A stretch of 13,224 bases of DNA, from assembly GCA_964581355.1 (NCBI GenBank), contig CAZOOA010000075.1, positions 1-13,224 of the forward strand, given 5' to 3'. The position numbers and the translations under genes are program-made. The stretch comes from CAZOOA01 sp964581355 (GTDB lineage: Bacteria; Bacillota; Dethiobacteria; DTU022; UBA8154). Shown one piece after another: positions 7,421 through 13,224 of this stretch. The notes under the pieces are model-generated. The model was not told the origin of the DNA, made no database searches, and saw only the letters and a list, made by a program, of their open reading frames with translations. Every line of letters begins with the position of its first letter. Positions within the stretch are counted from its first letter, which is position 1.

Positions 7421-7609
7421 TTACTGATGGATGCTTTCAACCCTTTTTTCCCCCTGTTTATAGAAAGCCTCCTCTTTATGATCAGGGCATGCTTCCTCCT
7501 GGCTGGACAGGTGCTCAGCGAGAATGTCACTTCTAACATCTTTCCTCAACCTGCTGTTGGGACTCTTCCAGGAAAGGTACTTCTGGACATACTCTTCTGT
7601 AATAAACAT
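7421..7609 (-). CDS. Small protein of unknown function under c-di-GMP riboswitch control
   Basis: A 62-residue, highly charged protein beginning MFITEEYVQKYL. I do not recognise the family. It has no signal peptide, membrane segment or clear motif; there is one Cys (C41) in EEACPDH. The frame is open further upstream, but the real start is the ATG at 7609-7607: AAGGAGG lies 10 bases before it and a transcription terminator lies between it and the riboswitch. It is the only gene between that terminator and the one at 7225-7261. About 160 bases after its stop are non-coding; they include an 8-bp inverted repeat at 7289-7296/7320-7327. The c-di-GMP switch suggests a role in the choice between motility and adhesion or in sporulation, but this is inference from control alone. 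Confidence 0.72.
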   Translation of the reverse strand: MFITEEYVQKYLSWKSPNSRLRKDVRSDILAEHLSSQEEACPDHKEEAFYKQGEKRVESIHQ

Positions 7610-7675
7610 TTGACACAAACCTCCTTTTTTAGTGACATTATAAAGTTTTCCTGGCACAACTGCTTCTACAGGCCG

Positions 7676-7709
7676 AAAAAAAATCTCACTGCTGCCTGGC
7701 AAGTGAGAT
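7676..7709 (-). terminator. Riboswitch-controlled intrinsic terminator with alternative antiterminator
   Basis: On the minus strand, ATCTCACT (7709-7702) pairs with AGTGAGAT (7690-7683), followed by eight Ts (7683-7676). The competing antiterminator pairs AAGTGA (7722-7717) with TCACTT (7706-7701), and GCTGTC (7732-7727), the 3' side of the aptamer, with GGCAGC (7696-7691) by five Watson-Crick pairs and one wobble. Because the second pairing consumes aptamer sequence, ligand binding should favour the terminator: an OFF switch. Confidence 0.82.
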
Positions 7710-7720
7710 CTTGCGTTCAC

Positions 7721-7811
7721 TTAAATGACAGCTGGCTGACTTTGTGCTTTTGCACTTTAGCCCCTTTAGCTTTGCGTCCCCGCTTTTCAGCAAGTTTGCC
7801 TTTTCATTTTA
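7721..7811 (-). ncRNA. Cyclic-di-GMP-I (GEMM) riboswitch aptamer
   Basis: Read on the minus strand, the closing stem pairs AAATGA (7809-7804) with TCATTT (7728-7723). The conserved GGCAAAC (7800-7794) follows, then a stem capped by a GAAA tetraloop, then GGGACGCAAAGC (7780-7769), the most conserved block of the class. Next come the GGGGCTAAAG tetraloop-receptor-like segment, a GTGC-AAAA-GCAC hairpin, and AGCCAGCTGTC in place of the usual AGCCGGGTTACC-type 3' strand. The order and spacing fit the class I c-di-GMP aptamer. It lies between a consensus promoter and an intrinsic terminator, upstream of a 62-residue reading frame. Confidence 0.88.
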
Positions 7812-7837
7812 AATTATCAAACTATTTAACCTATTTT

Positions 7838-7866
7838 ATTTTAGACCAAGCTGCGGGTTATGTCAA
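7838..7866 (-). promoter_or_regulatory. Sigma-A promoter of the c-di-GMP riboswitch unit
   Basis: The minus strand carries TTGACA (7866-7861), a 17-base spacer and TAAAAT (7843-7838). It would start transcription near 7831, about 20 bases before the aptamer. The -35 box and spacer are perfect consensus. Confidence 0.82.
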
Positions 7867-7930
7867 TATTTTCTTACTTTTTTATCTTTTTGGTCTTTTT
7901 GTTCGCTGTCATGAAAGGTAAAAGGACGAC

Positions 7931-7958
7931 AAAAAGCACTGCCAGTAAAAAGCGGTGC
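7931..7958 (-). terminator. Intrinsic terminator of rnpB
   Basis: On the minus strand, GCACCGC (7958-7952) pairs with GCAGTGC (7942-7936) with one C-A mismatch and a 9-base loop. Five Ts follow (7935-7931). It lies just after the RNase P RNA 3' end and separates it from the riboswitch promoter. Confidence 0.7.
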
Positions 7959-7970
7959 ATTTAAGGTGTT

Positions 7971-8341
7971 TACATGAGCAAACCTGTAAGCCGAGTTCTG
8001 TGCTCCCGAAGGAGCGGCAGCCATCTATCTAGGACACCAGTTGCCTGGCATCTCCAGCGACTCATACCCGAGGGACTCAGCGGGCAACTTCATCTCCCTC
8101 CTATTCAGTCTTGCTCCGGGTGGGGTTTGCCTAGCCGACCGGTCGCCCGGCCGCTGGTGCGCTCTTACCGCACCGTTGCACCCTTACCTTTTGCTGATGC
8201 AAAAGGCGGTTTATTTCTGTGGCACTTTCCTTGGGGTCGCCCCCACTGGGTATTACCCAGCACCCTGCCCTGCGGAGCTCGGACTTTCCTCGAAGGTGAT
8301 AACACCCTCGCGGCTGCCCAGTTTACTCATGCGGTTATCGT
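7971..8341 (-). ncRNA. rnpB: RNase P RNA
   Basis: The catalytic RNA that matures the 5' ends of tRNAs. On the minus strand the 5' conserved region GAGGAAAGTCCGAGCTCC and the 3' conserved region CAGAACTCGGCTTACAGG, which form the P4 core, are both present. The ends pair as P1: CATGAGTAAACT near the 5' end with AGGTTTGCTCATG at the 3' end. The internal segment with GGCAAACCCCACCCGGAGCAAGA fits the P15 region that binds the tRNA CCA end, and suggests the ancestral (A) type rather than the Bacillus type. The length of about 370 bases is usual. The open reading frames on either strand here are coincidental. Both ends are estimates from the pairing and the promoter. Confidence 0.96.
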
Positions 8342-8349
8342 TTAATAAT

Positions 8350-8378
8350 ATTTTAACATAACCTTTTGATACTGTCAA
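8350..8378 (-). promoter_or_regulatory. Sigma-A promoter of rnpB
   Basis: TTGACA (8378-8373), a 17-base spacer and TAAAAT (8355-8350) on the minus strand give a near-consensus promoter, as expected for a stable RNA. Transcription would start near 8342, just before the P1 strand. Confidence 0.85.
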
Positions 8379-8392
8379 AACCGTTACAACCT

Positions 8393-8919
8393 CTATTCGC
8401 GCAGCGTTTCCATAAAAGACTGGAACCGGTTTTTAAATTGGCCCCAGGAAAAGTTGTGCGCATCAGTCTGGTCCCCGTCAAATACCAGGCTGGAAACACC
8501 AAGGGAGCTTTCCTGGACAATTTTACTAAGGTCATAAATGCCAAAGCATTAGGGCTTACAACTCCTGTTAGAATGCTGCAGAATGCCGTCAATGGAGTAT
8601 TCTTTGATCAAGTTTAGCACATCATTAACCTTTTGTTCAAATCGCTGGTTAATCAAAAAATTTGTGTACGCTTTTGCCATGCTTTCCAGCAAGTTGTCCT
8701 GGTCAAATTCCAGGAACCAGGCGCTGGTTTACGTTGAGCAGACAATGTTAGCCATAATGCTTCAGCAGTAATAAAGGCATCACATCCATGGTTCGCAAAA
8801 ACTCCACTGGCACAATGGAAGCGCACCAGGCCACAGGGTGTTCCTGGCGGTCCACAGCTTTTTCCATCCTAAGCCCACTCCCTTCGCTCCAGTTCTAAGT
8901 AGTTCTGCCAGGGGTCTGT
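8393..8919 (-). pseudogene. Decayed 2-hydroxyacyl-CoA dehydratase (HgdB/BcrC-type) subunit gene
   Basis: The minus strand encodes pieces of a 2-hydroxyglutaryl-CoA dehydratase D-component / benzoyl-CoA reductase family protein in shifting frames. The piece at about 8867-8748 reads MEKAVDRQEHPVAWCASIVP and continues PVEFLRTMDVMP, the family N-terminus. A second piece resumes at ANIVCST and runs to the TAG at 8395-8393; it contains the strongly diagnostic HSNRSCKP, GIYDLSKIVQE and FDGDQTDAHNFSW. Two TAA codons interrupt the second piece, one after CST and one after CKP, and frame changes occur before MEKAV and after KHYG. Roughly half the family length is missing between the two pieces, so an internal deletion is likely. 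A possible earlier fragment, DPWQNYLELERREWA, gives the uncertain 5' limit. No product is expected. Confidence 0.85.
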
Positions 8920-9264
8920 ATTGACATCTTACCATGGATTCTGGTTCTTTTTCATATCAACCGAAAAGCGAAAAAATAATTCTGATTTCTTTAAAAATAC
9001 AAAGGAATGATTAGGGATAAAATAGAAACAACAAATAGAAGCTTATAGCTGCTTTCAGTAACTGCTCAGCCAGGCCCAAGTGATTATTTCTGTGAAGCAG
9101 GGTGCGAAGCGGGGTCGAAACAATCCTTACCTTTCGGTTTTTGCTGCACCAAGAAAGAGCTAAAACTTGTCTCTTCCGCTTCCTTTGCAAATACTGAGCA
9201 GCAACCGCTACCCGCCAAACCTGGATGAATAATTTCAATAAAAGTATATTCAAGGGGTGAGAAC
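8920..9264. other. Gene-free stretch upstream of tmcAL
   Basis: I see no supported gene, RNA or repeat array here. Short open frames on the minus strand lack ribosome binding sites and family features. An 8-base inverted repeat, CTGCTCAG near 9062 and CTGAGCAG near 9196, is probably chance at that distance. A TATATT at 9245-9250 has no good -35 partner and sits too close to the ribosome binding site to serve as the tmcAL promoter. Confidence 0.4.
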
Positions 9265-10524
9265 TTGGTTGATGTAATCGGTGTAGTTGTAGAATATAAC
9301 CCCTTCCATAATGGACACCTGCACCACCTGGAAAAGGCCAGGGAAGAAATTCCAGGAGCATATATCCTGGGTGTCATGAGTGGTAACTGGACTCAACGAG
9401 GGGAACCCGCCCTGGTTAACAAGTGGGCCCGAGCCAAAGCCGCATTAAAATCCGGGGCAGATGTGATCCTGGAACTTCCTGTTGTGTTTGCAATCCAAAG
9501 TGCAGAAGGCTTTGCCCGGGGGGCAATAAAAACCCTGGAAGCAACGGGTATAGTCAATTATCTCTGCTTCGGCAGCGAAGCCGGAGAAATGGAGCCACTA
9601 CAACAGATGGCCGAATACCTGGAAGAAGAACCTGCCCGGTTTAAAGAAGAGCTGCAGCAGGCCCTAAAAAAAGGACTCTCCTATCCTGCAGCTCTGCAGT
9701 ATTCTTTAAGTGTTGTCTCCAAGGTGGACCCATCGGTGTCTTTTTCTTCCCAGGCATTAGAGATGATCTCCAACCCCAACAATATCCTGGCCGTAGAATA
9801 CTTGAAAGCATTAAAGAAAATATCCTCAGATATCATTCCTTTTACCGTAAGGAGAAAAGGCGCCGGCTTTCATGATTTACGAGCCACCGGAAAAATTGCC
9901 AGTGCAACAGGTATCAGGCACGCCATCTCTGAAAATGAGTTTGACCTGGTTAGAAAAACTGTACCTGAACCATCCTTTAATCTTCTTGTCCAGGAAATGG
10001 AAGCTGGCAGGGGACCAGTTTTTGCAGAACATTTTGCCGGAATGATCCTTTCCCTACTTCGACGCAGCCCCGCAGAAAGCATTGCCAGGCTTCCTGAGGT
10101 AATCGAAGGTATGGAGTTTCGCCTGAAAAAAGCGGCAGCTTCAACAACCATCTCCAGCCTGGTAAACAAACTTAAAACCCGGCGCTATACCAGAACCCGG
10201 CTGCAAAGGATTCTACTTTACCTTCTTCTTTCCATTGATAAAGACAACCTTACCTATTTTAATCACGCCGGACCCCATTATTTACGGGTCCTGGGTTTCT
10301 CTAAGCGGGGAATGAACCTTTTACATGCAATAAAAACAAATGGCCTGTTACCTATTGTTACCAGGCCAGCCCCCTTCTTGAAAACTCCCCTGACGCCACC
10401 TGGAGCAAAAAAAATGATCGGATACGATCTTTTGGCTACAGACCTTTATGTTATGGGCTACCCCTCCTGGGAGCAGCGGGCCGGTGCAGAAGACTTCAGG
10501 CAACCGGTAATAAAGAGCCAATAG
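9265..10524 (+). CDS. tmcAL: tRNA(Met) cytidine acetate ligase (YlbM family nucleotidyltransferase)
   Basis: A 419-residue enzyme of the YlbM/TmcAL family, which in Bacillus uses ATP and acetate to make N4-acetylcytidine at the wobble base of elongator tRNA(Met). The N-terminal nucleotidyltransferase domain shows EYNPFHNGH (10-18), the HxGH nucleotide-binding motif, then SGNWTQRGEPA and NKWARAKAAL, then ILELP. The middle carries the SNPNNILAVEYL segment and the C-terminus the YTRTRLQR basic region, both typical of the family. Length is normal. The start is TTG at 9265, with AGGGGTG five bases upstream; no ATG start gives a complete HxGH domain. It converges on ylbL and overlaps its 3' end by 29 bases. 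The ylbJ-ylbL-ylbM neighbourhood matches other Bacillota. Confidence 0.95.
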   Translation: MVDVIGVVVEYNPFHNGHLHHLEKAREEIPGAYILGVMSGNWTQRGEPALVNKWARAKAALKSGADVILELPVVFAIQSAEGFARGAIKTLEATGIVNYLCFGSEAGEMEPLQQMAEYLEEEPARFKEELQQALKKGLSYPAALQYSLSVVSKVDPSVSFSSQALEMISNPNNILAVEYLKALKKISSDIIPFTVRRKGAGFHDLRATGKIASATGIRHAISENEFDLVRKTVPEPSFNLLVQEMEAGRGPVFAEHFAGMILSLLRRSPAESIARLPEVIEGMEFRLKKAAASTTISSLVNKLKTRRYTRTRLQRILLYLLLSIDKDNLTYFNHAGPHYLRVLGFSKRGMNLLHAIKTNGLLPIVTRPAPFLKTPLTPPGAKKMIGYDLLATDLYVMGYPSWEQRAGAEDFRQPVIKSQ

Positions 10525-11575
10525 CTGAACTTGCTGCTCCATTCAGGGGAAATTCCCCCCGAAAACATTCTGCCTCCGCCTGGAGATCCAGGGTTTCCAA
10601 AAATTCTATTACTTCATCCAAATTACCTACTTTGACAACCTGGATTTCCCTGGAAGCCTGTAGCGCCTCCTGGTAGTTTTCTTCCGGGACCAGGAAATAC
10701 TCGGCACCGGCATTTTCTGCAGCTACAACCTTCTGTTTGACCCCACCAATGCTGCCAACCTTTTCGTCCAGGGTAATAGTCCCTGTCCCTGCTATCTTGT
10801 AGCCTCGGGTCAAGTTCTCCGGCACCATGCGGTCTATGATTTCCAGCACGAACATCATACCGGCCGAAGGGCCAACAACAGGCCCGGTCTCAATGCTGAT
10901 ACTGAAGGGCAATAGCGGCTGCCAGTTCAGTGTTCTTACGTAGATTCTCAGCGCAGCCTGGTCAGGCTGTTCCGGGTTATATGCTGTAGTTAAAGCTTTT
11001 TCCTCCAGGGATTCATCCCGTGAGATCAAAAGCGTAACCGGCTCTCCAATTTCTTTTTGCTGGATGGCATGAACCACATCCTCGGCTAGGCAAACCTCCT
11101 CCCCATCCACTTCTTTAATAATATCACCCGGTTCCAGGATTCCCTCTGCCGGGCTTTCTTCGATCAGCTCAACTACTTCCACTCCATCACTGACAATAGG
11201 CACATCATAGCCTGTTTTTCTAAGAGCGATAACCTGGGCCAGGTTTTGACTGTCCTGCATCCAACTACGCAGCAGCTCACTGTATTCTTCCTGGGATAGA
11301 CCAGGAGGTATACTCTCTGAGAAAGAACGGATATCAATGACAGGGTGAAAAGCACCATACATTAAACCCCAAATATTGGCCTGGCGCTGTGATACTGTAA
11401 CCATGTAAAATTCTCCATCCTCACTTCGCGGTTCTCCTTCAAGTTCAATCAGTTGACCCAACCCTTCTGTTGAGCCGGGCATAACCAGCAAGTATTCGGG
11501 TTGGATCACCATGCCCAGGGCAATAATAAGCGTTAGAATAACAACTGCTTTAATTAACTTGCGCAAACAAACCAC
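10496..11575 (-). CDS. ylbL: Membrane-anchored Lon-like PDZ serine protease (YlbL/SepM family)
   Basis: A 359-residue protease. An N-terminal membrane anchor (about residues 8-25) is followed by a PDZ domain at about 120-190 (SPAEGILEPGDIIKEVDG) and a Lon-type proteolytic domain at about 205-330. The catalytic serine is S237 in GPSAGMM; the lysine partner lies in GSIGGVKQK (K280/K282). In Bacillus subtilis YlbL removes a division inhibitor after DNA damage, and in streptococci SepM processes a peptide pheromone; which applies here is unknown. The start is GTG at 11575 with a poor ribosome binding site; an upstream TAG limits the frame, and the anchor would be shortened by later starts. The C-terminal tail past about residue 335 is extra and low in complexity. 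Its 3' end overlaps tmcAL on the other strand. Confidence 0.93.
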   Translation of the reverse strand: MVCLRKLIKAVVILTLIIALGMVIQPEYLLVMPGSTEGLGQLIELEGEPRSEDGEFYMVTVSQRQANIWGLMYGAFHPVIDIRSFSESIPPGLSQEEYSELLRSWMQDSQNLAQVIALRKTGYDVPIVSDGVEVVELIEESPAEGILEPGDIIKEVDGEEVCLAEDVVHAIQQKEIGEPVTLLISRDESLEEKALTTAYNPEQPDQAALRIYVRTLNWQPLLPFSISIETGPVVGPSAGMMFVLEIIDRMVPENLTRGYKIAGTGTITLDEKVGSIGGVKQKVVAAENAGAEYFLVPEENYQEALQASREIQVVKVGNLDEVIEFLETLDLQAEAECFRGEFPLNGAASSAIGSLLPVA

Positions 11576-11657
11576 TACTTTCTATATAAATCTCAACAAA
11601 AATAATCAAGAGGCAAAATTGCTTTCACCTTATTTTATCCCAACTAACTACACAAGA

Positions 11658-11675
11658 AAAGTGCTTTCGCACTTT
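11658..11675. other. Short perfect hairpin in the ylbL-ylbJ divergent spacer
   Basis: AAAGTGC (11658-11664), loop TTTC and GCACTTT (11669-11675) form a 7-bp stem. On the minus strand it lies upstream of ylbL and is followed by TTTTCTTG, so it could be a weak attenuator there. The function is not clear. Confidence 0.35.
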
Positions 11676-11717
11676 CGTCGTTTACCTGGCGCTAAATAAT
11701 TACTATATTTTGACTTG

Positions 11718-11781
11718 TAGCCAGATTACAGGGTCCTGCCGGGATGGGACGGTATCCAGTTCTTTTTTCCTGGCTATTTTT
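11718..11781 (+). promoter_or_regulatory. Terminator-like structured leader upstream of ylbJ
   Basis: TAGCCAG (11718-11724) pairs perfectly with CTGGCTA (11770-11776), directly followed by five Ts. Inside, GGAT (11742-11745) can pair with ATCC (11754-11757). The closing stem plus U run resembles a factor-independent terminator or attenuator placed 70 bases before ylbJ. No clear sigma-E or sigma-A promoter was found for ylbJ. Confidence 0.35.
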
Positions 11782-11850
11782 ATATATATTATATAAGATA
11801 GGCTACCTTACCAAGCGGTAATCTGCTCCACTTCTTAAGGAGGCATTTAC

Positions 11851-13122
11851 TTGCCCTTTTCACATCGGCAGGAAGGTAAAAGAAAGGCTTACTTCCTTGC
11901 TTTTCTCTCTTTATTGCTCACTATATCTCTTATACGTTATCCCCAGGTTGCCTTTGAGTCCTCGTTAAGCGGCCTTCGGATCTGGTGGGATATTGTCTTC
12001 CCAGCTCTTTTGCCTTTTTTTATTTTCTCTCAAGTTTTGATCGGGCTCGGCGTGGTTCATTTTCTGGGGATCCTGCTTGAACCCGTGATGCGCCCACTCT
12101 TTAACGTACCTGGATCCGGTTCTTTTGTCATGGCGATGGGATTGGCTTCAGGCTTTCCCATTGGTGCAGTATTAACCACAAAATTGCGCCAGCAGGGATT
12201 ATGCAGTAAAATTGAAGGGGAACGACTGATTGGTTTTGTCAATACCGCAGACCCGCTATTTATGTTTGGAGCTGTGGCTGTAGGCATGCTCCATACTCCA
12301 GAGGCAGGATTGATTATTGCAGCTGCCCACTATCTTTCAACCATAACCGTGGGGCTGATGATGCGGTTTTACAAGTCAAGGGATCAGAAAAGCAAACAGG
12401 CTGGCAGGTTAGACAGGCTGGAAAAAGAGCCCGGCAGCAGGCTAAGCCGGGCTCTAAATGCTCTCGTCCAAGCCAGGAAACAGGATGCACGCCCGCTGGG
12501 ACAACTGCTCGGCGATGCTGTCCGGGATTCCATGAACACCCTGATCCTGATCGGTGGATTTATTATGCTGTTTTCCGTTATTATAGCTGTTACTGAAGTT
12601 GTCGGCCTGGCTGGGATTATATCGTCATTTTTTGCTTTTTCCCTCGGTAAAGCCGGAATGGCCAAGGAATTAGCTCCAGCTTTGTTCAGCGGACTGCTGG
12701 AAGTTGACCTGGGATGTCAGGCGGTCAGCGTAGAACTGCCAGTGCCCCTGGAGCAAAGGCTAGCTGCTTTAAGTGCTATTATTGCCTGGAGTGGACTTTC
12801 TGTGCATGCCCAAGTAGCCAGTATTATCAGTTCTACCGATTTAAGTATCATTCCATACATTATGGCCCGCTTTTTGCACGCTGTGCTGGCCTGCATTTAC
12901 AGCCTTATACTATTCGGACCGCTACACCCTTTGGTTTACTTGGAACAGGAAGCCCTTCCAGTGTTTTTGCAAACAGTCCCCCGGGGGAATATCTTGTATC
13001 TTTACGAAAGAACTGCTTTTGTAAGCTGGAGAATAATAGTGATCCTGTTCGTTTTGCTCATTACAGCGGCAGGGATCGAACTAATCAAAAATAAAGTAAA
13101 CAAAGCCTTGCGTCAGGGTTAA
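11851..13122 (+). CDS. ylbJ: Sporulation integral membrane protein YlbJ
   Basis: A 423-residue polytopic membrane protein of the YlbJ family with nucleoside-recognition (Gate) type domains. Hydrophobic segments can be seen near residues 13-28, 45-70, 90-115, 135-165, 225-270, 335-355 and 385-410, separated by a basic, charged loop at about 170-225. GLASGFPIGA and the paired SGLLEVDLGC region are characteristic of the family. In Bacillus subtilis ylbJ is expressed in the mother cell and is needed for heat-resistant spores; that function is known only for relatives. The start is TTG at 11851, exactly seven bases after a perfect AAGGAGG; no better ATG lies nearby. It converges on coaD, and the two stop codons overlap by four bases or fewer. 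Confidence 0.94.
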   Translation: MPFSHRQEGKRKAYFLAFLSLLLTISLIRYPQVAFESSLSGLRIWWDIVFPALLPFFIFSQVLIGLGVVHFLGILLEPVMRPLFNVPGSGSFVMAMGLASGFPIGAVLTTKLRQQGLCSKIEGERLIGFVNTADPLFMFGAVAVGMLHTPEAGLIIAAAHYLSTITVGLMMRFYKSRDQKSKQAGRLDRLEKEPGSRLSRALNALVQARKQDARPLGQLLGDAVRDSMNTLILIGGFIMLFSVIIAVTEVVGLAGIISSFFAFSLGKAGMAKELAPALFSGLLEVDLGCQAVSVELPVPLEQRLAALSAIIAWSGLSVHAQVASIISSTDLSIIPYIMARFLHAVLACIYSLILFGPLHPLVYLEQEALPVFLQTVPRGNILYLYERTAFVSWRIIVILFVLLITAAGIELIKNKVNKALRQG

Positions 13123-13224
13123 CCTTGTAAAGCAGCCAATTTTTTCATAATTGATTCATACACTTCAGTTGGAACCAGGTCTTTGACCTCTCCTCCATAA
13201 CTTGCAACTTCTTTAACAATGCTT
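13119..13224 (-). CDS. coaD: Phosphopantetheine adenylyltransferase, C-terminal end (partial)
   Basis: Only the last 34-35 codons lie in the window. The minus strand reads SIVKEVASYGGEVKDLVP, then TEVYESIMKKLAALQG and a TAA at 13121-13119. This is the C-terminal part of CoaD, which adenylylates 4'-phosphopantetheine in coenzyme A synthesis; the SSSIVKE-type segment and the Leu-Val-Pro that follows are conserved in the family. The catalytic N-terminal part lies beyond the window edge. Its position next to ylbJ is the usual one in Bacillota. The two genes share positions 13119-13122. Confidence 0.9.
   Translation of the reverse strand, partial: SIVKEVASYGGEVKDLVPTEVYESIMKKLAALQG

Noticed and set aside
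7421..7720. Longer 99-codon version of the small riboswitch-controlled gene
   Set aside because: The extra N-terminal part would lie in the terminator and U run upstream of the strong ribosome binding site.
7334..7921. 195-codon open frame on the + strand
   Set aside because: It runs antisense across the riboswitch, two hairpins and a promoter, and its protein shows no family features.
7974..8361. Two overlapping open frames on the + strand
   Set aside because: They are antisense to RNase P RNA, whose conserved core fully explains this stretch.
8366..8771. Two + strand open frames of 83 and 62 codons
   Set aside because: They are antisense to the dehydratase pseudogene and have no ribosome binding sites or recognisable features.
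8393..8919. Recoding of TAA stops in the dehydratase gene
   Set aside because: TAA is not a usual recoding codon, and frame changes plus a large deletion also disrupt the gene.
9222..9250. Possible promoter for tmcAL
   Set aside because: The -35 candidate is poor and the implied start would fall inside the ribosome binding site.
9011..9377. Minus-strand open frames of 116 and 97 codons
   Set aside because: They overlap the tmcAL start on the opposite strand, lack ribosome binding sites and show no family pattern.
1..13224. CRISPR arrays, tRNA genes, insertion sequences
   Set aside because: No regularly spaced repeats, cloverleaf with conserved T-arm, or transposase-like frame was seen on either strand.

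Overview
The window looks like chromosomal DNA from an anaerobic, spore-forming Gram-positive of the Clostridia, plausibly the Peptococcaceae/Desulfotomaculum-like group. The reasons are a monofunctional nickel CO dehydrogenase operon, the sporulation gene ylbJ, the Bacillota neighbourhood coaD-ylbJ-ylbL-ylbM, strong AGGAGG-type ribosome binding sites, TTG/GTG starts, and a bacterial RNase P RNA. The genus assignment is inference.

Positions 1-5903 hold a five-gene operon on the + strand: a CooF-like four-cluster ferredoxin, NuoE-, NuoF- and NuoG-like subunits, and the CO dehydrogenase CooS. Gaps are short (24, overlap 4, 10 and 24 bases). A sigma-A-like promoter, overlapped by a perfect dyad, lies far upstream. 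The layout suggests that electrons from CO pass through CooF and an iron-sulfur/FMN module resembling the HydABC/NuoEFG diaphorase to NAD(P)+, possibly with ferredoxin as a second partner. No acetyl-CoA synthase, CooC, CooA or energy-converting hydrogenase gene is inside the window.

Positions 5904-7224 hold a minus-strand gene for a secreted protein that joins a copper-amine-oxidase-N type stalk, a ComEA-like helix-hairpin-helix and an RlpA-like double-psi beta-barrel. It has a consensus promoter and a leader with three competing pairing partners for one segment.

Positions 7238-7866 hold a compact minus-strand unit that no long reading frame reveals: promoter, class I cyclic-di-GMP riboswitch, intrinsic terminator with a mutually exclusive antiterminator, a 62-residue protein of unknown function with a strong ribosome binding site, and a final terminator.

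Positions 7931-8378 are rnpB (RNase P RNA) with its own promoter and terminator on the minus strand. Upstream of it, 8393-8919, is a decayed and internally deleted 2-hydroxyacyl-CoA dehydratase subunit gene. Positions 8920-9264 hold nothing I recognise.

Positions 9265-13224 hold four housekeeping/sporulation genes on alternating strands: tmcAL (ylbM, +), the Lon-like PDZ protease ylbL/sepM (-), ylbJ (+) and the 3' end of coaD (-). Both convergent pairs overlap at their 3' ends.
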